A stretch of DNA of 64,000 nucleotides from assembly GCF_002224125.1 (NCBI RefSeq), contig NZ_NCSM01000022.1, positions 124,001 to 188,000 of the forward strand, written 5' to 3'. The DNA comes from Streptomyces sp. NBS 14/10 (GTDB lineage Bacteria > Actinomycetota > Actinomycetes > Streptomycetales > Streptomycetaceae). A program made the translations under genes and the position numbers. Below the pieces are notes generated by a model. It was not told where the DNA came from. It saw nothing but the letters and a program-made list of their open reading frames with translations, and did not search any database. Shown in pieces: positions 16,165 through 24,943 of the stretch. Numbering within the stretch: the first letter of the stretch is position 1; each line of letters begins with the position of its first letter.

Positions 16165-18255
16165 TCAGGGGATCCGTACCGTCTCGTCCGTGATCCTGAC
16201 CCGGTCCCCGGCGGCCGGGCGGTCCGCGATGTCCGGGACGTTGGCGGGCGTCAGCTCCGGGGCGTGGCCCGGCTCGCCGCCCCGGGGGACGGTCCGTACG
16301 ACCTGGCTGGGCGGCAGCTGTCCGCGCCCGTCCAGCCGCTGCCACATCAGGTCCAGCGCCTGCTGGTAGTAGTAGCCCAGCGGCACATAGCGGTTGTCGA
16401 AGCCAGGTGCCGTGGAGTCGAAGTGGTGCGCGTTGGTGACCTCGACGTAGGCGACGGTCCCGACGCCGTGCTGGGCACGGGAGTTGAGGCCCAGATAGGG
16501 CCTGGTGCTGTGGTTGACGGGGACCCGGGTGTCGTCGCGGCCGTGCACGATCAGCGCGGGCTTGCCGTGCAGATCGCCGGTGCGCCTGGTGGCGTCAAGA
16601 CCCTCGGCGAGCCGCGCCGCCCACTCCCCTTCGGCGCGCGGGGCCTTGTTGAACGCCAGCCGGTAGACGCAGCTCTCGCCGCGCAGGTTGTAGTCATGGC
16701 GGCCGTCCGGGCCCTGGGACCTGGCGTCGGCGACGGGCCCGCCCGGCGAGTTCTCGTCGATCAGCACCCCGGGCGCGGGCGCCCGGCCGGAGCTGGTGCC
16801 GAAGGCGGCGGCCAGTTCGGCGGTGCGGTACGGGACGGGGGTGCCCGAGGCGTCGGTGCGGGCCCAGCCGTAGCCGCACAGGGAGTCGGCGACCGAGGCG
16901 CGGGCGAAGCTCATCGCGTACGAGGCGGGGGTCTGCGGATCGTAGTGCGCGAGCTGAAGGTAGCTGGACTGCGGCTGGTATCCGGCGCGTACCAGGGCCT
17001 CCTGGGCCAGCCGGGGCAGCCCGTCAGGACCCGCACGCTTCGCGTCGCGCCGGGAGATCAGCCGGGGGTCGTCGCCGACGAGGGCGGCGCAGCGGCGGTG
17101 GGCGGCCGCGGTGTCCAGGGAGGAGTAGCCGGGCGCGGTGGGCTCGGTGAGCGCGGCGCACGGCTGGAGCAGCGAGGCGAGGGAGCCGTACCGGATCAGC
17201 GGCAGGCCCGCGGCCGGCACCGCGCGCCCGCCCTGGGTGACCCGTATCCCGTTCAGCGGTGCGAGGTTCATCTGCGGCTCGGAGGCGACGACCGCGTCGA
17301 TCAGCCCGCCGCGGTCGTCCTCGCCCGCGGCGACGGCCGCACCGCCGCCGTTGGAGACCCCGGTGGCGATGACGGTGGTGGTGGCGGGCGTATAGCCGGC
17401 GCGGGGCGCGCCCTGGCGCCAGTCGCGGTCGAGGAGGGCGAGGGCCAGCTCCACCGAGCCCAGCACATCGCGCCCCCAGGTGGCCTGCGGGTTGGTCTTG
17501 GCGTGCGCCATCTTGTACGCGACGCGGTAGGGGCGCTCGGCGTCGAACCGGGCCCGCTCGTCGTCGCTCAGCCCGGCGTCGAACGCGGCGCGGTCCGCCG
17601 TCTGCGTACGGGGGCCGGTGGTGCCGTCGTGGGCCATGACGGTGCCGGAGTGCAGATCGTCGAAGGCCGGGCCCATGCCCTTGTCGGTGTAGGCGACCGC
17701 GCAGCGGCGGTGCAGTCCCCAGGCCCCGGCGGTGCCCACCATGTTGTAGACGCCGCCGAGGCCGGAGGCGGGCGCGGCGACGACGCAGGGGCGGTCCCGG
17801 TCGAAGTCGTCCGGGACCTGGACGACGAAGCTGACGCTGTGTGAGCCGCTGCCCGCCACGGCGCGGTACTCGACGCCCGCGACCTTGCCGTCGCCGGGCA
17901 CGGGGCGGCCGCGGTCCACATTCGGCCCGTAGAGCCGCCCGAGGCCGCCGCCGGACCCGGCGGACAGCCCAGCGGAGGCCCAGATGGCCTGGCGGCGCAG
18001 CTCGGCGGCGGTGGGCCGGTCGGGGTCGGCCGGGGCGGGCGGCGTGGCGGCGCGCAGCCCGGAGAAGCCGAGCCCGGCGGTGAGCAGGTCGTCGCCGACG
18101 CCGTCGTACCGTACGGAGCTCAGCGCGCTGATGTAGGAGGGGAGCTCGGCGCGGGGGGCGGCGGGCGCGGCCGTGGCGGCCGGGACGAGGGCGGCGGTGA
18201 GCGCCGCGGCCAGCAGCGGCGCGAGCGCGGCCGACCGGCGTACGGGTCTGGGCAC
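16165..18255 (-). CDS. Secreted D-(-)-3-hydroxybutyrate oligomer hydrolase
   Basis: This 696-residue protein matches the 3HBOH family, which splits short oligomers from poly-3-hydroxybutyrate breakdown. The GTG start at 18255 follows AGGAG. The signal peptide ends around APAAPR. 'GVSNGGGAA' carries the nucleophile Ser301; a probable Asp is in 'HGRDDTRVPVNHS' and the His in 'NAHHFDST'. 'GLGGVYNMVG' and 'GYGWAR' are other family blocks. It is transcribed just downstream (20 bases) of a CitMHS transporter, so the operon may handle export-side depolymerisation and carboxylate uptake together. Confidence 0.85.
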   Translation of the reverse strand: MPRPVRRSAALAPLLAAALTAALVPAATAAPAAPRAELPSYISALSSVRYDGVGDDLLTAGLGFSGLRAATPPAPADPDRPTAAELRRQAIWASAGLSAGSGGGLGRLYGPNVDRGRPVPGDGKVAGVEYRAVAGSGSHSVSFVVQVPDDFDRDRPCVVAAPASGLGGVYNMVGTAGAWGLHRRCAVAYTDKGMGPAFDDLHSGTVMAHDGTTGPRTQTADRAAFDAGLSDDERARFDAERPYRVAYKMAHAKTNPQATWGRDVLGSVELALALLDRDWRQGAPRAGYTPATTTVIATGVSNGGGAAVAAGEDDRGGLIDAVVASEPQMNLAPLNGIRVTQGGRAVPAAGLPLIRYGSLASLLQPCAALTEPTAPGYSSLDTAAAHRRCAALVGDDPRLISRRDAKRAGPDGLPRLAQEALVRAGYQPQSSYLQLAHYDPQTPASYAMSFARASVADSLCGYGWARTDASGTPVPYRTAELAAAFGTSSGRAPAPGVLIDENSPGGPVADARSQGPDGRHDYNLRGESCVYRLAFNKAPRAEGEWAARLAEGLDATRRTGDLHGKPALIVHGRDDTRVPVNHSTRPYLGLNSRAQHGVGTVAYVEVTNAHHFDSTAPGFDNRYVPLGYYYQQALDLMWQRLDGRGQLPPSQVVRTVPRGGEPGHAPELTPANVPDIADRPAAGDRVRITDETVRIP

Positions 18256-18275
18256 GGATTCTCCTGAAGGTGAAG

Positions 18276-19583
18276 TCACAGCGGCAGGGCGCCGGTCAGC
18301 AGGGCGGCGGCGGTCATCACGAGCGTGGTGCCGAAGGCCCAGCGGAAGATGAACCGCTGGTGTTCGCCGAGCTGTACGCCGCTCATGCCGAGCAGGATGA
18401 AGGTGGCGGCGGTGAGCGGGCTGAGCGGGAAGCCGGTGGTCATCTGGCCGAGGACGGCGGCGCGGGCGACCTCGGCCGGGTCGGTGCCGAAGGAGTCGGC
18501 GGTGCCCGCCAGCACCGGGAGGATGCCGAAGTAGTAGGCGTCGGGGGTGAAGACGAGGCTCAGCGGCATGCTGGTGACCGCGACCAGCACCGGCAGATGG
18601 CCGCCGAGGCTGTCGGGGATCACCTCGACCATGGCCTGGGCCATCTTCTCGATCATTCCGGTGCCGCTGAGGATGCCGGTGAACACGCCCGCGGCGAAGA
18701 TCATGGTGGTGACCAGCACCACGCTGTTGCCGTGCTTCTCCAGCAGGGCCTGCTGCTCCTCCCAGCCGGGGTGGTTGACCAGCAGCGCGATCACGAAGGC
18801 GAGCACGAACAGCACGGGCAGCGGCATGACCTCCAGCACCAGGCAGGTCAGCAGGGTGACGGTGAGCAGCAGATTGAAGACCGTCAGCGCGGTGCCGGCC
18901 CGCGTGGCCACCCGGGGCGTACCGGGGCCGTCGCCGACCACCGCCGCCTCGGCCCGCGGCTCGTCGAGCTCCCCGAGCCGGCGGCGCTCGCGGCGGCCGA
19001 TGAAGTACGCGGCCAGCAGCACCCAGGCGATGCCGGCGGCGAGGGCGGGCAGCAGCGGGGTGATCACATCCGAGGTGTCCAGCTTGAGCGCGGCGGCCGC
19101 CCGGGCGGTGGGGCCGCCCCACGGCACCATGTTCATCACGCCCGCGCCGAGGGCGACCACCCCGGCGAGCACCAGCCGGCTCATGCCCAGCCGCTGGTAG
19201 ACGGGCAGCATGGCGGAGATGGTGATGAGGAAGGTCGACGCGCCGTCCCCGTCGAGCGCCACACAGATCGTCAGGGCGGCGGTGCCGACGGTGATACGCA
19301 GCGGGTCTCTGCGGGCGATCCGCAGGATGCCGCGGATCAGCGGTTCGAACAGGCCCGCGTCGACCATCAGGCTGAAGTAGAGCACCGCGAAGGCGATCAT
19401 GATCCCGGTGGGCGCGACCTTGGACAGCCCGTCCAGCGCCATCGGGCCGAGATCGTCCCCGTATCCGCCGATGACCGCGGTGATCACCGGGGTGAGGACC
19501 AGGGCGACCAGGACCGAGACCCGTTTGGTCATGGTGAGCAGCAGGAAGCCGCCGATCGTGCAGAAGCCCAATGCTGCCAACAT
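18276..19583 (-). CDS. CitMHS-family carboxylate transporter (citrate-Mg2+/H+ type)
   Basis: A 435-residue integral membrane protein with about 11-12 hydrophobic segments of the CitMHS/ion-transporter superfamily. Conserved blocks include 'DGDGASTFLITISAMLP' and 'VPWGGPTARAAAALKLD', which are typical of citrate-metal:H+ symporters, and 'SLVFTPDAYYFGILPVL' near the C-terminus. The ATG at 19583 begins the first hydrophobic helix, so it is preferred over the upstream in-frame start at 19664. It is divergent from a LysR regulator and upstream of the hydroxybutyrate oligomer hydrolase. The cargo could be citrate, citramalate or another hydroxy-dicarboxylate. Confidence 0.87.
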   Translation of the reverse strand: MLAALGFCTIGGFLLLTMTKRVSVLVALVLTPVITAVIGGYGDDLGPMALDGLSKVAPTGIMIAFAVLYFSLMVDAGLFEPLIRGILRIARRDPLRITVGTAALTICVALDGDGASTFLITISAMLPVYQRLGMSRLVLAGVVALGAGVMNMVPWGGPTARAAAALKLDTSDVITPLLPALAAGIAWVLLAAYFIGRRERRRLGELDEPRAEAAVVGDGPGTPRVATRAGTALTVFNLLLTVTLLTCLVLEVMPLPVLFVLAFVIALLVNHPGWEEQQALLEKHGNSVVLVTTMIFAAGVFTGILSGTGMIEKMAQAMVEVIPDSLGGHLPVLVAVTSMPLSLVFTPDAYYFGILPVLAGTADSFGTDPAEVARAAVLGQMTTGFPLSPLTAATFILLGMSGVQLGEHQRFIFRWAFGTTLVMTAAALLTGALPL

Positions 19584-19729
19584 GGCCCGCTCGCTTTCTC
19601 TTACCTCGGACGCGTTGCCGATGAGTTTCCGAGCGGCGAAAGATCCGCGTCCAGCATCGAACACAGATCTCTCTATGCGTTTAGCGCAACAGTTCCCCCG
19701 CGCGCCTGTCGCGTCTACTCTCCCGCTTC

Positions 19730-20668
19730 ATGATGGACGTCACTTTGCGCCAGCTCGCGGCCTACGCCGCGGTGGCCCGCGCCGCGAGCTTCACCGCCGC
19801 GGCGGCCGACATGCATGTGTCCCAGTCCTCGTTGAGCCGCGCCGTCGCGGACCTGGAGCGCACGCTCGGCATGCGGCTGCTGGAGCGCGACACCCGCAAT
19901 GTGCAGCTGACCCCGGCCGGGGCCGAGGCGCTGCGCATCGCGGACCAGATCCTGTCCGCACACCGGGCGGGGCTGGCGCAGCTGGGGCGCTATGTCTCCG
20001 GTGAGCGCGGCACGGTGGCGCTGTCGACCCTCCCCTCGGTGGCGGCCGTGCTGCTGCCCCCGGTGATCTCCGCCTTCCGCGCACGGCGCCCGGAGGTGAC
20101 CGTACGGCTGCTGGACGGGCTTGAACGCCCGGTGCTCGAGCGGGTCGTGGACGGCGACGCGGACTTCGCGGTGTCCACCGTGGCCCGGCGCACGGCCGGG
20201 ATACGGCTGCGCCCGCTGGTCCGCGACCGGTTCGACGCCGTACTCCCCGAGCACCATCCGCTCGCCGAGAAGCCCGAGGTGAGCTGGGCGGACCTGGGCC
20301 GCGAGCCGTTCCTTGCGGTGGGCGCGGACTCCAGCGTGCGCCGGATGACGGACGCGGCCTTCGCCCAGGCGGGCCTGTCGGCGGACCCGGCGGCGGAGGC
20401 GTCGAGCGTGGCGACGGTGGGCGGACTGGTCGCGGCCGGGCTGGGAGTGTCCGCGATGCCCGCTCTGGTGCATCCGCTGGTGCCCCCGGGGAAGCTGGTG
20501 CGGCGCCCGCTGGTGGAGCCGGTGGTGGAGCGGCGGCTGCATGTGGTGCTTCCGGCGCGACGGGCGCTGCCACCGGGGGCGCGCCGCTTTCTGGAGCAGC
20601 TGGAGGAGTTGCGCGACGCGGGTCATGGGCTGCCCGACGGGGTCTTCTGGGAGGACGGTGAGGCGTAG
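19730..20668 (+). CDS. LysR-family transcriptional regulator
   Basis: The 312-residue protein has an N-terminal winged helix-turn-helix ('FTAAAADMHVSQSSLSRAV', residues about 20-38) and a periplasmic-binding-like effector domain. It is divergent from the CitMHS transporter, with a 146-base shared control region that holds a TGCG-TTTAG-CGCA dyad at about 19677. It is followed by the CoA-transferase and lyase genes. LysR proteins of this layout usually activate the divergent transporter and the downstream catabolic genes when the substrate is bound. Starts at 19730 or 19733 are equally possible. Confidence 0.9.
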   Translation: MMDVTLRQLAAYAAVARAASFTAAAADMHVSQSSLSRAVADLERTLGMRLLERDTRNVQLTPAGAEALRIADQILSAHRAGLAQLGRYVSGERGTVALSTLPSVAAVLLPPVISAFRARRPEVTVRLLDGLERPVLERVVDGDADFAVSTVARRTAGIRLRPLVRDRFDAVLPEHHPLAEKPEVSWADLGREPFLAVGADSSVRRMTDAAFAQAGLSADPAAEASSVATVGGLVAAGLGVSAMPALVHPLVPPGKLVRRPLVEPVVERRLHVVLPARRALPPGARRFLEQLEELRDAGHGLPDGVFWEDGEA

Positions 20669-20748
20669 CGAACCCTTGCAAGATCCGCATGAATTGATGC
20701 CCGTTCATTGCTGGACCCGCATATGGCCGACCCCGCAGCCTGAGCCGT

Positions 20749-22005
20749 ATGGACCGTGTGGACCGTATGGACAACGACAGCCGCGCGCCTCAGGGACAGC
20801 GGGGGCCTCAGGGACAGCAGGGACAGCTGACCGGCTTGAAGGTGGTGGAGTTCGCCCACGTCGTGGCGGGCCCCCTCGCCGGGGCGATGCTCGCCGACCA
20901 AGGGGCCGATGTGGTGCATGTGGAGCCCCCGGGTACGGGCGACGCGGCCCGCGCCATGGGGCCCCGGCGCGACGGTGTGCCGCTGTGGTTCAAGGTCGCG
21001 GGCCGCAACAAGCGCTCCGTCACCCTGGATCTGCACCACGAGGAGGGGCGGCGGATCGCCCATGACCTCATCGCCTGGGCCGATGTGGTGATCGTGACCC
21101 TGCGCGCGGGGCGGCTGCGCGCCTGGGGGTTGGACTGGGAGGCCGTGCACGCGGTCAACCCCAAGGCGATCCTGCTGCAGATCTCCGGCTTCGGCGCGAC
21201 CTCCTCACGGGCCGACGCCCCGGGGTTCGGCAAGATGGGCGAGGCCCGCAGCGGGGTGGTGCATCTGACCGGGTTCCCGGACGGGCCGCCCGTGCACACC
21301 GGGTTCTCGCACGGGGACGCGGTCACCGGCCTGATGGGCGCGTTCGCGATCCTGGCCGCGCTGCACCGCCGCGACACCGATCCGCACTTCGACGGCGAGT
21401 GGATCGACCTGGCCCTCTTCGAGCCGCTGTTCCGGCTGGTGGAGTGGCAGATCATCGCGTACGACCAGCTCGGCACCGCGCCGGAGCGGGCCGGCAACCA
21501 GCTGGCCGTCGCGCCCGCCGCCGTCATCAACACCTACCGCAGCGGCGACGGCGACTGGCTGACGGTCACCTCTGCGACCACCCGCTCGGTGCTCAATGTG
21601 GTGCGGCTGCTGGGCCTGGACGAGGCGGAGTACGCGACCGTGGAGGCGCAGCACGCCGGGCGGGAGGGGCTGGATCACGCGCTGCGCGCGTGGGTGGCGG
21701 CGCGCCCGGCGGACGAGTGCCTGGCGGCCTTCGAACGCGCCGAGGTGGTGGCCTCCCGGGTGTTCAGCGCGGCGGACATCGTCGCCGACCCGGTATATGC
21801 CGAGCGCGAGGACGTCGTCACCGTCGACGATCCGGACCTCGGCCCGGTCCGGATGCAGGCCGCGCTGCCGCACTTCCGCCGCAACCCCGGCGCGGTGTGG
21901 CGCACCGGCCCGGCGCTGGGCGCGGACAACGGCCTGGTGTACGGGGAGTGGCTGGGCATCGACGGGGAGCGGCTGGCGAAGCTGGAGGGCCAGGGTGTCA
22001 TCTGA
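20749..22005 (+). CDS. CaiB/BaiF (class III) CoA-transferase
   Basis: A 418-residue class III CoA-transferase, which moves CoA between carboxylic acids through a mixed anhydride on Asp. Family blocks seen are 'LKVVEFAHVVAGPLAGAML', 'GADVVHVEPPGTGDAAR', 'NKRSVTLDLHHEEGR', 'GKMGEARSGVVHLTGFPDG' and 'IDLALFEPLF'. The catalytic Asp is expected in the block around 'GKMGEARS', which differs from the usual GxxGG-D form. The first 20 residues hold a PQGQ-type repeat (three CAGGGACAG copies in DNA), so the start may be later. The CitE-like gene overlaps its end, so both are co-translated. Confidence 0.88.
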   Translation: MDRVDRMDNDSRAPQGQRGPQGQQGQLTGLKVVEFAHVVAGPLAGAMLADQGADVVHVEPPGTGDAARAMGPRRDGVPLWFKVAGRNKRSVTLDLHHEEGRRIAHDLIAWADVVIVTLRAGRLRAWGLDWEAVHAVNPKAILLQISGFGATSSRADAPGFGKMGEARSGVVHLTGFPDGPPVHTGFSHGDAVTGLMGAFAILAALHRRDTDPHFDGEWIDLALFEPLFRLVEWQIIAYDQLGTAPERAGNQLAVAPAAVINTYRSGDGDWLTVTSATTRSVLNVVRLLGLDEAEYATVEAQHAGREGLDHALRAWVAARPADECLAAFERAEVVASRVFSAADIVADPVYAEREDVVTVDDPDLGPVRMQAALPHFRRNPGAVWRTGPALGADNGLVYGEWLGIDGERLAKLEGQGVI

Positions 22006-22930
22006 CCACTCCGTCGACCACGACCGGGATCCGGACCGGGAGCCGCTGCGCTCGCTGCTCTTCGTACCGGGCAGCCGCACCGGCTGGCTGCCCAAGGCCG
22101 AGGCGGCCGGCGCCGACGCGGCGATCCTCGACCTGGAGGACGCGGTGCCCCAGGGCGCGAAGGAAGCGGCGCGGGAGGCGGTGGCCGAAGCCATCGAACA
22201 GGCGGCGCGGACGGCGCGGACACCGGGTCCGATGCGGCTGCTCGTACGGATCAACCCCCTGGACCACGCGGCGGGTTGGGCGGGGGCCGAGGACCTGCGC
22301 GCGGTGGCCCGCCCAGGGCTGTACGGCGTGGTGCTGCCGAAGGTGCGCTGCGCCGACGACGTACGGCTCGCCGACCGGCTGCTGGCCTGGTGCGAACGCG
22401 AGACGGGCCTGCCGGAGGGGCGGATCGCGCTGGTGCCGCTGCTGGAGACGGCACGCGGGCTGCGCGAGGCGTACGACATCGGGCGGGCCGCCGGCCGGGT
22501 GGCGCACCTGGGCGCGCTGACCGCCCCGGGCGGGGACGTGGAGCGCGCGGTCGGCTACCGCTGGAGCCCGGGCGGCGAGGAGACCCATCCGCTGCGCGCC
22601 CGGGTGCTGCTGGACGCGCGCGCCGCGGGCAGCCCGCATCCGGTGGCCGGGCTGTGGGCGGATGTCACGGACCTCGCGGGGCTGCGGCGTTTCGCGGAGC
22701 AGAACCGGGCGCTGGGGTACGAGGGGATGACGGTGATCCACCCGTCCCATGTGGCGGTGGTCAACGAGGTGTTCTCGCCGGACGCCGAGGAGCTGGCGCG
22801 GTGCGAGCGGCTGGTGGCGGCGGTGACGGCGGCCCAGGCACGGGGCGAGGGCGCGGTGTTGTTCGAGGGGCGGATGGTGGACGAGGCTATGGCGGAGACG
22901 GCGCGCCGCACCCTGGCCCGGCGGATTTGA
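21995..22930 (+). CDS. HpcH/HpaI-CitE family acyl-CoA lyase
   Basis: This 311-residue protein belongs to the CitE/malyl-CoA/citramalyl-CoA lyase group. 'RSLLFVPGSRTGWLPKAEA', 'ADAAILDLEDAVP' (metal Asp/Glu), 'VLPKVR' and 'LVPLLETARGL' are diagnostic. The start is GTG at 21995, overlapping the CoA-transferase stop by 11 bases, with GGAGG before it. With the upstream transferase it would activate and then cleave a beta-hydroxy acid such as citramalate, malate or a related compound. No hydratase gene is present, so an unsaturated acid such as itaconate is less likely as the entry substrate. Confidence 0.87.
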   Translation: MSSDHSVDHDRDPDREPLRSLLFVPGSRTGWLPKAEAAGADAAILDLEDAVPQGAKEAAREAVAEAIEQAARTARTPGPMRLLVRINPLDHAAGWAGAEDLRAVARPGLYGVVLPKVRCADDVRLADRLLAWCERETGLPEGRIALVPLLETARGLREAYDIGRAAGRVAHLGALTAPGGDVERAVGYRWSPGGEETHPLRARVLLDARAAGSPHPVAGLWADVTDLAGLRRFAEQNRALGYEGMTVIHPSHVAVVNEVFSPDAEELARCERLVAAVTAAQARGEGAVLFEGRMVDEAMAETARRTLARRI

Positions 22931-22997
22931 CGGCCCTGACCGGTTTAACGACTCTGACCGGCCGTCACCGGCCGGTCACTCTCATCCGCCCAGCCTC

Positions 22998-23026
22998 TTG
23001 ACGCACCTCAGCAACGTGGTTACACA
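22998..23026 (+). promoter_or_regulatory. Putative sigma-70-type promoter of the cellulase/mannanase run
   Basis: TTGACG (22998-23003) and TACACA (23021-23026) have an exact 17-base spacer. Transcription would start near 23033, inside the CebR-type palindrome that follows. Confidence 0.65.
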
Positions 23027-23030
23027 CGAT

Positions 23031-23044
23031 TGGGAGCGCTCCCA
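23031..23044. promoter_or_regulatory. CebR-type operator TGGGAGCGCTCCCA
   Basis: This is a perfect 14-base palindrome identical to the consensus operator of CebR, the LacI-family cellobiose/cellotriose-sensing repressor of Streptomyces. It lies just after the putative -10 box and 30 bases upstream of the first gene, where bound repressor would block initiation. It implies that the three downstream secreted enzymes belong to the cello-oligosaccharide response. Confidence 0.85.
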
Positions 23045-23073
23045 TACCCCCACCGAGCCGAGGAGGAACGGCC

Positions 23074-23874
23074 GTGCGGAGAACGAGGCTTCTGAGAACA
23101 CTCCTGGCTGTCCCGGCGCTGACCCTGGCCCTGACCGCGCTGCGGCCCGTAGGCCCCGCATCGGACACCGCGACCGCACCACCGGACACCGCGACCGCCG
23201 CATCGGACACCGCGGCCGCTCCGGTGCGCATCATGCCGCTGGGCGACTCGATCACCGGCTCGCCCGGATGCTGGCGGGCGGTGCTGTGGAACAAGTTGCA
23301 GAGCACCGGCTACACCTCCGTCGACTTCGTCGGGACGCTCGGCCCGCAGGGCTGCGGGGTGCCGTACGACGGCGACAACGAGGGCCACGGCGGTTTCCTG
23401 GCGACGGCCGTGGCTCAGCAGAACCAGCTGCCCGGCTGGCTCTCCGCCACGCATCCGGACATCGTTGTCATGCACTTCGGCACCAACGACGTCTGGAGCA
23501 ATATCGCCCCCGACCGGATCCTGGCCGCCTACAGCACGCTCGTGGACCAGATGCGCCAGAGCAACCCGAACATGAAGGTCCTCGTGGCGCAGATCCTCCC
23601 CATGAACCCCGGCTCATGTCCGGAGTGCGCCGCCCGGGTGACGGCGCTCAACGCCCGGATCCCCGGATGGGCGGCCACCAAGAGCACATCGCGCTCCCCC
23701 GTGATAGCGGTGGACCAGTGGAGCGGTTTCTCCACGGCCACCGACACCTACGACGGGGTGCACCCCAACGCCACGGGCGACAACAAGATAGCCGCGCGCT
23801 GGTACCCCGCGCTCACCAAGCTGCTGACCCCTGGTCTGACGGACCGGGCCCCGAGCACCCCCAGGAGTCGATGA
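23074..23874 (+). CDS. Secreted SGNH/GDSL esterase (carbohydrate esterase-like, CE3 type)
   Basis: A 266-residue exported SGNH hydrolase, probably a deacetylase of plant polysaccharides. The GTG start at 23074 follows GAGGA. A signal segment is followed by an alternating T-A-P-D repeat linker. Block I is 'MPLGDSITGS' (Ser59), block III is 'MHFGTNDVW' and block V 'YDGVHPNATG' holds Asp and His. The pattern 'GDSITGSPGCWRAVLW' resembles CE3 acetylxylan esterases. It is the first gene after the CebR-type operator and overlaps the mannanase start, so de-acetylation and mannan/cellulose cleavage are likely co-expressed. Confidence 0.83.
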   Translation: MRRTRLLRTLLAVPALTLALTALRPVGPASDTATAPPDTATAASDTAAAPVRIMPLGDSITGSPGCWRAVLWNKLQSTGYTSVDFVGTLGPQGCGVPYDGDNEGHGGFLATAVAQQNQLPGWLSATHPDIVVMHFGTNDVWSNIAPDRILAAYSTLVDQMRQSNPNMKVLVAQILPMNPGSCPECAARVTALNARIPGWAATKSTSRSPVIAVDQWSGFSTATDTYDGVHPNATGDNKIAARWYPALTKLLTPGLTDRAPSTPRSR

Positions 23875-24872
23875 TGCGCAGCCCCACCCGCACCGGCACC
23901 GCGCTCGGCGCCATCGCCGCCGTCCTGATGTCCGTCCTGGCCCTCGCCCCGACCGCCCACGCGGCCACCGGATTACATGTCAGCAACGGCCGCCTGGTCG
24001 AGGGCAACGGCAGCGACTTCGTGATGCGCGGCGTCAACCACGCCCACACCTGGTACGCGTCCAGGACCACCAAGGCCCTGTCCGACATCAAGGCCCTGAA
24101 GGCCAACACGGTGCGCGTGGTGCTGAGCACCGGGGACCGCTGGACGAAGAACGACACGGCCGATGTGGCGAACGTCGTCGCGCAGTGCAAGCAGAACCGG
24201 CTCATCTGTGTGCTGGAGGCCCATGACACCACGGGCTACGGCGAACAGAGCGGGGCGGTCACCCTCGCCCGCGCCGCCGACTACTGGATCGGTGTCCGCT
24301 CCGCCCTGGCCGGCCAGGAGAACTACGTCGTCGTCAACCTCGGCAACGAGCCGTACGGCAACAACAACGCCACCGCCTGGACCGCGGACACCAAGGCCGC
24401 CATCGCGAAGTTGCGCGCCGCCGGGATCCACAACGCGCTGATGGCCGACGCCCCCAACTGGGGTCAGGACTGGACCTTCACCATGCGCGACAACGCGGCC
24501 TCGGTGCTGGCCGCCGACCCGGACCGCAACACGGTCTTCTCCATCCACATGTACGGCGTGTTCGACACCGCGGCCGAGGTCAAGGACTATCTGACCCGCT
24601 TCGTCAACGCCAGACTGCCCATCGTGGTCGGCGAGTTCGGCCATAACCACTCCGACGGCAACCCGGACGAGGACGCGATCATGGCAACCGCGCAGTCGCT
24701 CGGGCTCGGCTATCTGGGCTGGTCCTGGAGCGGCAACAGCGGCGGGGTCGAGTACCTCGACATGACCACCGACTTCGACCCGGCCGCCCTCACCAGCTGG
24801 GGCCGGCGGATCTTCAAGGGCGTAGGCGGCATCGCCGCCACGGCCAAGGAAGCCACGGTCTACCGCTCCTGA
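23874..24872 (+). CDS. Secreted GH5 endo-beta-mannanase
   Basis: The 332-residue enzyme closely resembles Streptomyces mannanase ManA: the mature protein begins [16 protein letters not shown] and contains '[11 protein letters not shown]'. Acid/base Glu159 lies in 'NLGNEPYG' and nucleophile Glu254 in '[11 protein letters not shown]'. The signal peptide ends at AHA. No carbohydrate-binding module is attached. ATG at 23874 is preferred (AGGAG 6 bases before); ATG at 23871 is possible. Leu34 is a TTA codon, so translation may depend on bldA. It sits between the SGNH esterase and the GH9 cellulase in the CebR-type run. Confidence 0.9.
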   Translation: MRSPTRTGTALGAIAAVLMSVLALAPTAHAATGLHVSNGRLVEGNGSDFVMRGVNHAHTWYASRTTKALSDIKALKANTVRVVLSTGDRWTKNDTADVANVVAQCKQNRLICVLEAHDTTGYGEQSGAVTLARAADYWIGVRSALAGQENYVVVNLGNEPYGNNNATAWTADTKAAIAKLRAAGIHNALMADAPNWGQDWTFTMRDNAASVLAADPDRNTVFSIHMYGVFDTAAEVKDYLTRFVNARLPIVVGEFGHNHSDGNPDEDAIMATAQSLGLGYLGWSWSGNSGGVEYLDMTTDFDPAALTSWGRRIFKGVGGIAATAKEATVYRS

Positions 24873-24943
24873 CCCTGACGCCTGAAACTCCACCACCCGA
24901 CACCCGCGACGGCCGGACACCGGCCGCGACAGAAAGGTCCGCC

